Origin: Saprospiraceae bacterium
Lineage (GTDB): Bacteria; Bacteroidota; Bacteroidia; Chitinophagales; Saprospiraceae
Assembly (NCBI GenBank): GCA_019638385.1
Contig: JAHBTW010000001.1
Coordinates: 372,001 to 436,000, forward strand
Direction of reading: 5' to 3'
Length of the DNA stretch: 64,000 nt
This document shows positions 26,954 to 34,202 of the stretch, piece by piece. Position numbers and translations under genes: made by a program. The notes below the pieces were generated by a model. That model saw nothing but the letters and a program-made list of their open reading frames with translations. It did no database searches and was not told the DNA's origin. How positions within the stretch are numbered: the stretch's first letter is position 1; each line of letters opens with the position of its first letter.

Positions 26954-27907
26954 TTAAGTAGTGGTGAATGAAACGAAAAGAGGGGCGAATAATCCGGCGA
27001 GAATGATCCATTTGGCGAGCGCGCTCAGCTTGCGAAAATCATCCTTCTCCTGTGCCCCTGCGAGCCGGAAAAGCGCCACGGCGAGCGGCGCCGCTACCAT
27101 AATCGGGAACGCGATCAGTCCCCAATTAGAAAATGCGTCATGCAGTTGCACGATCATCACGGCAAGTGCGGCGGCGAGGGTTACGCCGGCGGCGAAGGCA
27201 ATCGTTTTGGTTGCGCGAAGCCCCGCCAGCACGGCCAGTGTGCGCGCACCGTGTGCGGCATCGCCATCGCGGTCTTCCATATCTTTTACAATCTCCCGGA
27301 AGAGGGTTGCCAGAAAGGCCAATCCCATATATTGCCAGAGGAATGTCGTCATGGCGTCGTGTTGCAGCGGCGCGAGTTCGCCGAGGCGCTGAAAAGCCTC
27401 CCGTTCGGCAAACCACACTATGCCGGCCACGGCGGCGCAATATGCAGCCACCAGCAGGTTGCCGCTCAAAGGCATTCGTTTGAAATAGAGAGAGTAGAGA
27501 AATAGCCCCGCGCCGGCGAAGGGGTAAATGGCAACCAAGGCAATCTGACGCACATAAAACGCCAAATAAAGCGATGCGGTAAACCCGATGAGGTTGATGC
27601 AGAAATAGAGCCAGTAAGCGGTTTGTTCGGAAATTTGTCGTCCGATGATTTCTTTTCCGGGTTTGTTGGCGCGATCTATGGGCGCGTCAATGAGGTCGTT
27701 GACGATGTACCCCGCCGCTGAGATGCAAAGCGTAACGCCGATGAAAATGGCAAACCGCAGGAAGTCTAATTTGGGAGAGAGGCCGTGCTGTTGAAAAGCC
27801 GGCAGCAATATTTTGAAAAAAACCAACACCTGCACAACGCCTACTATCAGCAGATTGGGCCAACGGATGAGTTTAAAAATTGCGGTGTTCAACGAAAGGT
27901 GCGCCAT
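26954..27907 (-). CDS. UbiA family prenyltransferase
   Basis: 317 aa from ATG at 27907 (MAHLSLNTAIFKLIRWPN). It has eight to nine hydrophobic helices and both aspartate-rich motifs, NDLIDAPIDRANKPGK after helix 2 and DMEDRDGDAAHG after helix 6. These bind prenyl diphosphate through magnesium. In Bacteroidota this gene is often annotated as geranylgeranylglycerol-phosphate geranylgeranyltransferase, but the acceptor is not proven. It is not obviously MenA, UbiA or CyoE. Start is 2 nt after the kdsC stop, so the two are almost certainly cotranscribed. Confidence 0.88.
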   Translation of the reverse strand: MAHLSLNTAIFKLIRWPNLLIVGVVQVLVFFKILLPAFQQHGLSPKLDFLRFAIFIGVTLCISAAGYIVNDLIDAPIDRANKPGKEIIGRQISEQTAYWLYFCINLIGFTASLYLAFYVRQIALVAIYPFAGAGLFLYSLYFKRMPLSGNLLVAAYCAAVAGIVWFAEREAFQRLGELAPLQHDAMTTFLWQYMGLAFLATLFREIVKDMEDRDGDAAHGARTLAVLAGLRATKTIAFAAGVTLAAALAVMIVQLHDAFSNWGLIAFPIMVAAPLAVALFRLAGAQEKDDFRKLSALAKWIILAGLFAPLFVSFTTT

Positions 27908-27909
27908 GT

Positions 27910-28425
27910 TTACGCGGTTGTAGTCGGCCAGTTTCCCCGCAGGCGCAATACCTTTTCGATGACGTCCCGTACGCATCCGTCACCGCCTTTTCGCGGCGAC
28001 ACATAACGCGCCACTTCCTGAATTTCCCGAACCGCATCGGCCGGGCAAGCCGGAAACCCCACTTTGCGCATCACCGGATAATCGGGCAGGTCGTCGCCCA
28101 TGTAGAGGATTTTGCCGGGATCGAGTTCGTATTTGGCTTTGAGGTCATTGAATGCCGCAACCTTATCTTCGCTACCCGAATAAACATCTTCCACCCCCAA
28201 TCCTTTGAGGCGAAGTTCTACGCCTTCAGATCTCCCGGCAGTGATGATGGCTACGCGATAGCCCTGACGGATGGCAGTTTTTATGGCAAACCCGTCGCGT
28301 ACGTTCATGGTGCGCAGGAGTTGGCCGTTTTCGAGTACCAACACTTCACAATTTGTCAGTACGCCGTCCACGTCAAAAATAAAGGTGTTGATATCCCTGA
28401 ATGCTTCTAAATTGTTCATACCCAT
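27910..28425 (-). CDS. kdsC: KdsC-type HAD phosphatase (3-deoxy-D-manno-octulosonate 8-phosphate phosphatase)
   Basis: 171 aa, the compact C0-type HAD fold with no cap. Motif I is FDVDGVLT, motif II IITAGRS, the motif III lysine is in GSEDKVAAF, and motif IV is MGDDLPDYPV. Tetrameric enzymes of this length remove phosphate from Kdo-8-phosphate in lipopolysaccharide core synthesis; some act on N-acylneuraminate-9-phosphate. MGMNN is used as start, with the second methionine equally possible. Upstream is iscX (39-nt gap), downstream ubiA (2-nt gap). Confidence 0.9.
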   Translation of the reverse strand: MGMNNLEAFRDINTFIFDVDGVLTNCEVLVLENGQLLRTMNVRDGFAIKTAIRQGYRVAIITAGRSEGVELRLKGLGVEDVYSGSEDKVAAFNDLKAKYELDPGKILYMGDDLPDYPVMRKVGFPACPADAVREIQEVARYVSPRKGGDGCVRDVIEKVLRLRGNWPTTTA

Positions 28426-28464
28426 TGCTTTTGCCGGAAGGGGAAGCGGAGCGGCTACAACAGG

Positions 28465-28713
28465 TCAGGCGTGGTTATCCCGCCATTCATATACCCACTT
28501 GGCTTGTATCTGTTCGAGATGGCCTTCTGTGCATTCCTCCCGTTTGCCGGCAAAGTTAGGTATTTCGAGCACCCATTCAATCAGCTCGGTGAATCGAATG
28601 CGGTAAATTTTGCTTTCGGTGAATTCGTCGCCGAAGCGCTCGTACAATTTCATGGCGATGTCTTCATGATCGGCCCAATGGATCGGCAGGTCTTCTAAGT
28701 CTTTAAACGGCAT
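28465..28713 (-). CDS. iscX: Fe-S cluster assembly protein IscX
   Basis: 82 aa, slightly longer than the E. coli protein of 66 aa. The acidic helical signature is intact: IHWADHEDIAMKLYERF, then the residues matching DP..VRFTDL (YRIRFTELIEWV) and the final WVYEWRDN. IscX binds IscS and iron and tunes cluster assembly. Its neighbour is a 2Fe-2S ferredoxin of ISC type, as in classical isc operons, although iscS, iscU and iscA are absent from this window. Confidence 0.88.
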   Translation of the reverse strand: MPFKDLEDLPIHWADHEDIAMKLYERFGDEFTESKIYRIRFTELIEWVLEIPNFAGKREECTEGHLEQIQAKWVYEWRDNHA

Positions 28714-28788
28714 GTGGCGTCTGGTTTAAATAGGGTGCATAGCACGCACTTCTACAATCAAAAATCAACACTCTTAAATTTTAAATCG

Positions 28789-29130
28789 TCAGTGTTCGTG
28801 TCCGATAATTCGTTTTTGGTCGGGTATTTGGATGGCAATGACGGCCTCCTCATCGAGAATAACGCATTGGCATCCGAGCCTCGACTCCAAGCGGGGATTG
28901 ATCGCACGGTCTATAAAATCTTCTTCTTTATCAGATATTTCCTCCAAAAACTCCTCGCCGGCCTCTACATATACATGGCAGGTGCTGCACGCGCATACAC
29001 CGCCGCAATTGTGGTTGAGATGCACGTCGTTGTCTTCTGCTACTTCGAGTATGGAGTATCCCTCTTCAACATTTTCTACCGTTTTGGGCGGGATGGATGG
29101 ATCTTCAAACGTAAATTTTATGGTAGCCAT
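28789..29130 (-). CDS. fdx: 2Fe-2S ferredoxin, ISC/adrenodoxin type
   Basis: 113 aa from ATG at 29130 (MATIKFTFED); the frame extends further upstream without family similarity. The cluster ligands are HNCGGVCACSTC (C-x5-C-x2-C, with one extra cysteine) and the distal LGCQC. EVAEDNDVHLNHNCGG is the standard approach to the cluster in adrenodoxin-like ferredoxins. It passes electrons to Fe-S biogenesis or other redox enzymes. It is followed by iscX after 75 nt. Confidence 0.9.
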   Translation of the reverse strand: MATIKFTFEDPSIPPKTVENVEEGYSILEVAEDNDVHLNHNCGGVCACSTCHVYVEAGEEFLEEISDKEEDFIDRAINPRLESRLGCQCVILDEEAVIAIQIPDQKRIIGHEH

Positions 29131-29211
29131 GATGGATTTAATACCCTGATTAGGTTGAAACACTGAAAAACATAACTAAGTTGGAATGGTTCACACGCGC
29201 CGGCGCTTTTG

Positions 29212-32200
29212 TCAGCCGTCAGCAGCAGCGGCTTTGAAGCCTCCGTACAACAACAGCTTTAGCTCCTGCGGAGTAATCTGGTGGGCGTTGGAAAACCCGG
29301 TGCGTATATCGGTGAGAATCTTGGCATTGTCGTATAGTCGGATGATGTCATAAGAGGCTGCTTCGCTTTCCGTATCCCCGGCGCGACTTACCTGTACCAA
29401 AACGGGAATGCTGCTATCGAAAGAAGAATTGAACAAATGAATGCCGCTCTCGTGCCGCAACAGGTCATAAATGCCGTAGCCGTGTAGTTCTATGCTCGGG
29501 CCGAGGACCTCCATACTCAGGTCGGCATGAAGGCAGAACGCTTCGTAGCAATCTCGCAGGTATTTTACCTCCTCCCTGCCATATCCGCTCACCAAAGACC
29601 GGATGCTCAAAGTCACATGGTCCTTTTTTCTGTTTACAAAAGCCGCTGCCTGCAAGCTCAGCAGGGCAGTATCGAGCAGGTAGTCCCAAAAAAGCGTTTG
29701 CAGCGGGTCAAACTGATTGGTACCGTGCCGGTAAGCGTCTTTGAGTTCTTCGCGCGTTTCGTCTAAGAGGATTTTTTCGTATAACTGGTCTTTGAAGAAC
29801 TTACTGGCTTTGAGCTCATTGCGCAGGTAGAGCGAACTGGTTTTGAGCCGGAGCGATGCCACCGGCCGATGGCCGGCAAAATTGCCTTTGTACGAAAGCA
29901 GCAGATGGTTGACCTTTTCCCGGTGGTGTTCGAGCCGTTCCAACAACTCATAATAGGCCATATCGTCTTCCGAAATGCGGTTGACATCAGAGGGCTTTTT
30001 AGCGGCTTTTACCTTTTTTTTCAAGTCATCGGTTTCGCGCAGGAGTTGGTGGAGGAAAGGGCGGCCGTTGGCTTCGTCCGGTATTTTAGGCAATAAACCG
30101 GCGGGGAGCGGTTGCGCCATTTGCATGGCTTGGATGCGCGGTTTGAGGCGCCCGTTTTCAAGAAATACATCCAGAATGATGGGCGTGTCGGGCGGCGTAG
30201 CGAGCAGTTGATCGGCGGAGAGTTCGGTGAGGTCTTTTTCAATTTGCCGTTTGAGCGCGCGACCACCCATGCGGGCATCGTAGCCGCGTTTGGCCACCCA
30301 GCGCAGCGCCGTTTGATCTACATTGAGAATGGTGGAGCGCCGTACAAAGCCGTCGCGTTGGAGCAATTCGCGCAGTTGCAAGCGGGCGATACTGTATATA
30401 TGCTCCTCTTCGAGCGACCGGAACGCGATGATCTGGTCAATGCGGTTGACAAATTCGGGTCGGAATGCTTTCTCCACCGCCCGTATATATACGGTGCGAA
30501 TGTCCTCCTCGCTCTGGTTGTATCCCACTCCCGAAGTTGCTTCGCGGGCGCCGAGGTTGGAAGTCATGATGACGATCACATTGGTAAAATCCACGGTGCG
30601 GCCCGCTCCGTCAGTGAGCCGCCCGTCGTCGAGTACCTGCAACAACAAGTCGAGCACCTTGGGATGCGCTTTTTCTATTTCGTCGAGCAGCAACACGCCG
30701 AACGGATTGTGGCGCACGCCGGAGGTGAGCTTTCCTTCAGGGCTGGAAAAATCGCCGATCAGGCGCGCAACGGCGCTGCTGTCAATATATTCGTTCATGT
30801 CGAATCGCAGCAGAGCATTTTCATTTCCGGTCAGGAATTTACACAAGGCTTTGGCGGCCTGTGTTTTGCCTACGCCGGTAGGGCCTGCAAAGAGCAGCGA
30901 ACTGACAGGCTTGGTTTTGTCAGCCAATTTGGATTTTACCAAAAATACAACCGCGCAAAGCGCCTCCAATGCTTCCGGCTGGCCCACGAGCATACTGCCG
31001 AGCGCTTGTTCGACTTCCTCCGGCTCCAGCGTGAGGCTGTCGTCAAGGAACACTTCATCCAATCCGCTCACCAAGCGAAACTCGCTGCGCACTTCGGAGG
31101 CATCCACCGTTTGACCCCGGTATTTGACGGCGAGCTGCTCCATGAGCCGGGTGATGCCGCCGGGCAGGGCTTTGCCGTTGAGATAATTGCGATGGATATG
31201 GATGAGTTGGTCAATGGCCTGTATTTGAAAAATAGTACCGTGTTCCCGTTCCAAGGTTTTGCGCTTTTCCAGAACGATGCGCAGGAGATCAAGCCGGGGC
31301 GCTTCGTTGATGCGCAACACCTGAAACAGACTGCTGAAACTGCGGTCCTGCTCCTGCACCATACTCCACTCTTCGGGGGTGGCCAGCAGCACGAATGGAA
31401 AACTTCGCTTTTCTAAATAAGGTTTGAATACGTCGCTGAGGGCCAGATTGCCGCCGGAGTAGCGCCCCACGCGGAGCAAGGCCACAGGGTTGTCCACCAT
31501 CAGTACATCGGGTTTTTCAGTAAGCTCCTGTGGGCTGATGATGTGCCGGATGATGGCCTCCAACCGCTTTTGCCACCATCCCACCACGCTCATGCCGGTG
31601 ACCACTCTTACCGGATTGAGATGCCACACCGTTTTAGGGCTGATTTCGATTCCCGTTTCGGCGTGGTTGCTCAGATAACGGTAGGTGATTTCCTCCATGA
31701 GGCAATGTTTGCCTACGCCTTCCGACCCCACCAACGCTAAAGGGATGTGATCGGCGGAGAAAACGCGATTGTAGAGCCGCTCGGCCCATTCATCGCGGTA
31801 AAAAGCGCGCTGCAAATTGCCGGGATACCGATAATTGAGGTCGTGGCCTGTGCGGACCAGTTCGATGGCGCCGTCAAAATCGCCGCTGCCGCCGAGCTGA
31901 AGAAACTGCTCGGAGAAGCCGGGAGACTCAAAAGAAAAAGCGCCGTCCTTGATTTCAATGCGCGCATTTACGGTGGTGACGTACTCCCTGCGCGGCGCAA
32001 AAAACAGCGTCGGGTCAAAGTCGGCGCCCAGTTCTTTTTTTAATTCGGCGAAAAGATAGCGCAGCGCTTTTTCGGCGGTTTCTTCAATGCGGTTTCGGGC
32101 CGGCGCCTCCGGGGGGATCATGCACATATAGTTGCGCACGCCCGGCAGATATACAAAAGTATGACCGCCGGCTTCAAAATCTACCACCGTAAAAGAACCG

Positions 32201-32481
32201 GTAATGACAGACCTGCCGAGCTTGACGCGGAGGCGGCGTTGCTCTATGTTGAATTTCGGCTGAAACATCATCCAGAACAGCAGATCTTCATTGCTGAATT
32301 CGAGATAAAAATCGGTGAAATAATGTTTCAGGTCCCGGCGGTACAGTTCGACCGCCGACTCATAGCGCGCGTGGGCAACAGAGGGGTACGATAAAAAAAG
32401 CGGACGCAGGCGGAATGCGGCGCTGTGCTCCGTTTTTTCATTGCTGACTAAGGTAAGGACGCTGAGGTTGATGACTGCCAT
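29212..32481 (-). CDS. ClpB-like double AAA+ ATPase with PCRF-like C-terminal domain
   Basis: 1089 aa. Residues 1-190 are unlike the Clp N domain and are unrecognised. The first AAA+ (about 225-480) has a Walker A-like GSEGVGKH but MVDNP at Walker B, so it may bind but not hydrolyse ATP. The second (about 495-760) is canonical: AGPTGVGKTQAAKAL, LLLDEIEKAHPKVLDLLLQVLDDG, an arginine finger region RPEFVNRID and a D2-small domain. After a coiled coil (about 810-860) comes a domain resembling the PCRF region of peptide release factors, with HGYGIYDLLRHESGIHLF matching the aYgxLxxExGvHR signature. The GGQ hydrolysis domain is absent. It could be a remodeller working on or near ribosomes; this is inference. 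It sits between dNK and fdx genes. Confidence 0.75.
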   Translation of the reverse strand: MAVINLSVLTLVSNEKTEHSAAFRLRPLFLSYPSVAHARYESAVELYRRDLKHYFTDFYLEFSNEDLLFWMMFQPKFNIEQRRLRVKLGRSVITGSFTVVDFEAGGHTFVYLPGVRNYMCMIPPEAPARNRIEETAEKALRYLFAELKKELGADFDPTLFFAPRREYVTTVNARIEIKDGAFSFESPGFSEQFLQLGGSGDFDGAIELVRTGHDLNYRYPGNLQRAFYRDEWAERLYNRVFSADHIPLALVGSEGVGKHCLMEEITYRYLSNHAETGIEISPKTVWHLNPVRVVTGMSVVGWWQKRLEAIIRHIISPQELTEKPDVLMVDNPVALLRVGRYSGGNLALSDVFKPYLEKRSFPFVLLATPEEWSMVQEQDRSFSSLFQVLRINEAPRLDLLRIVLEKRKTLEREHGTIFQIQAIDQLIHIHRNYLNGKALPGGITRLMEQLAVKYRGQTVDASEVRSEFRLVSGLDEVFLDDSLTLEPEEVEQALGSMLVGQPEALEALCAVVFLVKSKLADKTKPVSSLLFAGPTGVGKTQAAKALCKFLTGNENALLRFDMNEYIDSSAVARLIGDFSSPEGKLTSGVRHNPFGVLLLDEIEKAHPKVLDLLLQVLDDGRLTDGAGRTVDFTNVIVIMTSNLGAREATSGVGYNQSEEDIRTVYIRAVEKAFRPEFVNRIDQIIAFRSLEEEHIYSIARLQLRELLQRDGFVRRSTILNVDQTALRWVAKRGYDARMGGRALKRQIEKDLTELSADQLLATPPDTPIILDVFLENGRLKPRIQAMQMAQPLPAGLLPKIPDEANGRPFLHQLLRETDDLKKKVKAAKKPSDVNRISEDDMAYYELLERLEHHREKVNHLLLSYKGNFAGHRPVASLRLKTSSLYLRNELKASKFFKDQLYEKILLDETREELKDAYRHGTNQFDPLQTLFWDYLLDTALLSLQAAAFVNRKKDHVTLSIRSLVSGYGREEVKYLRDCYEAFCLHADLSMEVLGPSIELHGYGIYDLLRHESGIHLFNSSFDSSIPVLVQVSRAGDTESEAASYDIIRLYDNAKILTDIRTGFSNAHQITPQELKLLLYGGFKAAAADG

Positions 32482-32597
32482 GCTCGTCTGTAAATAGGGC
32501 GTTAAGATAGCGCAATTTTATTTCTTGTGAATACTCCTGCCCGGATTCCCTGGGCAAGCGTTTATGGAACTCGCAGCTCACGGCTCATAGCTCGTAG

Positions 32598-33266
32598 CTA
32601 CTTTGCCCCCTCCTGTCCAATGGCCCGCCGCAAAATGCCTCCCGGAGATGGAGCGTACAAACTGGACACGATTTCCTGATAATGCGCTGCATTGCTTTGG
32701 AAATCGGCATGTTCTATGTCGAGAATGATAATGGGAAACGGCGGCTCGCTTTTGAAAAAATCGAAATACACCTGTTGGATTTGCCGGAGGTATTCGGCAC
32801 TGATATCCTGTTCATAGTCGCGGCCCCGTTTTCGGATGTTGTTGATGAGCGCGTCCACGGGACGGTGTAAAAACACTAAGAGGTCGGGCTTGGGAAAAGC
32901 GGCGTTGAGCACCTGAAACAGCCGCTGAAAGAGGCGGTATTCTTCCTCCTGAAGGTTGTTTTTGGCAAAAAGCAGGGTTTTGAGAAAAAAATAATCGGCC
33001 ACGATGGAGGCTTCAAAGAGACTGTGTTGCTGCAATTCTTCCTGCAACTGCTTGTGCCGCTCGGTCATAAAAAACAACTCCACCGGAAATGCATACCGCT
33101 CGGGTTGATGATAAAAATAAGGCAGGAAAGGGTTTTCGGCAAATTGCTCCAGAATGAGCCGGCAACCGTAGTCGCGGGCCAGCATCTGACACAGAGTCGT
33201 TTTGCCGGCGCCGATATTGCCTTCCACCACGATGAAATTGTACGGCAATTTTTTTGGGTCATTCAT
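32598..33266 (-). CDS. Deoxynucleoside kinase
   Basis: 222 aa, P-loop kinase of the dNK/dGK family. IVVEGNIGAGKTTLC is Walker A, EQFAENPFLPYFY carries the base-recognition glutamate, and a DRY/ERS-like element lies near SIVADYFF. The lid is RGRDYEQDISAEYL. It phosphorylates deoxynucleosides in salvage; purine versus pyrimidine preference is not readable. Its ATG overlaps the folK stop (33263-33266), so expression is probably coupled. Confidence 0.9.
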   Translation of the reverse strand: MNDPKKLPYNFIVVEGNIGAGKTTLCQMLARDYGCRLILEQFAENPFLPYFYHQPERYAFPVELFFMTERHKQLQEELQQHSLFEASIVADYFFLKTLLFAKNNLQEEEYRLFQRLFQVLNAAFPKPDLLVFLHRPVDALINNIRKRGRDYEQDISAEYLRQIQQVYFDFFKSEPPFPIIILDIEHADFQSNAAHYQEIVSSLYAPSPGGILRRAIGQEGAK

Positions 33267-33784
33267 TGTGTGCCGGCTTTAGTGCTGTTATCAGGGTGCA
33301 GTGGAGTTGCCTGGAGTACATCGGGGCTTTCCTGCCACAGTTGTCGAACCGTTTTTTTCAAAACGGGGTGTACGAGGTCGGGTGCGATTTCACAGAGCGG
33401 CGCGAGCACGAAGTTGCGCAGATGTGCCTGTCGGTGCGGTATGTGCAAACCCTCCGTGTCAATGATCCGGTCGTCGTAAAAGATAATGTCCAAATCAATG
33501 ATGCGCTCGCCCCATTTTTCGATGCGGCGGCGGCCCATGCTCGTTTCGATGTCGAGCAGTACGCGCATCAATGCCTTCGGTTGCAGGGCAGTTTGGATAC
33601 AGAGTGCCTGATTGAGAAATTCCGGTTGCCGGGTGTTGCCCCAGGGTTCGGTGACGTACAGGGCAGACAGCGCAACAAGGGCGCCGGCTGCGGCCTCAAT
33701 GCGCTCTACGGCACGTTGCAGGTGCATGGCCCGGTCGCCGATATTGCTTCCGGTATGGAGGTATGCGGTATGAAGGCGGCTCAT
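33263..33784 (-). CDS. folK: 2-amino-4-hydroxy-6-hydroxymethyldihydropteridine diphosphokinase
   Basis: 173 aa from ATG at 33784 (MSRLHTAYLHTGSNIGDR). The HPPK signature is present: GSNIGDRAMHLQRA at the N-terminus, SALYVTEPWG, and the catalytic stretch RRRIEKWGERIIDLDIIFYDD with the two magnesium-binding aspartates. HIPHRQAHLRNFVLAPLCEIAP closes the active site. It transfers pyrophosphate from ATP to the pterin in folate synthesis. First gene of the series that runs to maf. Confidence 0.95.
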   Translation of the reverse strand: MSRLHTAYLHTGSNIGDRAMHLQRAVERIEAAAGALVALSALYVTEPWGNTRQPEFLNQALCIQTALQPKALMRVLLDIETSMGRRRIEKWGERIIDLDIIFYDDRIIDTEGLHIPHRQAHLRNFVLAPLCEIAPDLVHPVLKKTVRQLWQESPDVLQATPLHPDNSTKAGTQ

Positions 33785-33838
33785 GGGGCGCAAAAATAGT
33801 TTTTCCCTGAATTAAGTTTTTGTTAAAACGCTTTTGGC

Positions 33839-33870
33839 CTTGCACAAGTCATTGGATATATTTAGATTTG
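33839..33870 (+). promoter_or_regulatory. Promoter of the small RNA unit upstream of the TonB receptor
   Basis: TAGATTTG (33863-33870) fully matches TAnnTTTG. TTG at 33840-33842 (in CTTG) stands 20 nt upstream, at the expected -33 distance. It points away from folK and toward a short ORF and a terminator. Confidence 0.6.
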
Positions 33871-33920
33871 CCACCGAGAGTTTTTTATAGTCCCATTTTT
33901 TCAAACAAAATTTTTTTCCC

Positions 33921-34001
33921 ATGAACAAACAAGCAAACTTCCGGCGCCGTGGTGGCGAAGAACGCATCCTAAGCGATCTTATCACAACCGAACCACCATA
34001 G
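33921..34001 (+). CDS. Small basic/acidic 26-residue ORF in the leader
   Basis: ATG at 33921 follows an A/T-rich leader (CAAACAAAATTTTTTTCCC). It reads MNKQANFRRRGGEERILSDL and ends ITTEPP before TAG at 33999-34001. Half of the residues are charged, with an RRRGGEER core. It is the only ORF between the promoter and the terminator. No homologue is known to me. It could be a leader peptide, a real microprotein or chance. Confidence 0.35.
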   Translation: MNKQANFRRRGGEERILSDLITTEPP

Positions 34002-34051
34002 CGAGCCGAACAGCATCCAAACCGGAGTAAGACGTTGGCGTCGCTCCACTG

Positions 34052-34087
34052 CAAATGAGCCGTTCTTTCCAAAGTGCGGCTCATTTG
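34052..34087 (+). terminator. Terminator-like hairpin of the small RNA unit
   Basis: CAAATGAGCCG (34052-34062) and CGGCTCATTTG (34077-34087) form a perfect 11-bp stem with a 14-nt loop, followed by TATTTATTAAATTT. The tail is T-rich rather than a pure T-run, so termination may be partial. It lies 115 nt ahead of the TonB receptor start, where it could also act as an attenuator. Confidence 0.65.
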
Positions 34088-34202
34088 TATTTATTAAATT
34101 TAGGTAGCTACGAGCCACGACCACGCCGAGGCGTGGTACGAGTTTATAGCGGCTCTAAGCTTGCAGCTTTTTATGTAGCTTAAATAGTTGAAAAACAGCA
34201 AT

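Larger units (their letters stand above)
33877..34090 (+). ncRNA. Candidate small RNA or leader with short ORF
   Basis: About 210 nt bounded by a good promoter (33839-33870) and an 11-bp terminator (34052-34087). It contains several local stems: GTGGTGG (33949-33955) against the CCACCA near 33994, and GACG-TTGG-CGTC near 34031. It also holds a 26-codon ORF. No known RNA family motif was recognised: no cobalamin box, SRP GGAA tetraloop or 6S bulge signature. It may be a free sRNA, a small protein mRNA, or an attenuated leader of the TonB-dependent receptor 100 nt downstream. The intervening 34088-34202 holds only a small CCACGC-CGAG-GCGTGG hairpin (34121-34136). Confidence 0.45.

Noticed and set aside
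30112..31416. Long plus-strand reading frame of 434 codons opposite the AAA+ gene
   Set aside because: It lies wholly antisense to the conserved Walker motifs of the AAA+ gene, shows no domain or signal peptide, and is what codon bias produces on the complementary strand.
34088..34202. Possible cobalamin or other riboswitch before the TonB receptor
   Set aside because: No conserved B12-box or other riboswitch core was found. Only a small 6-bp hairpin is present.
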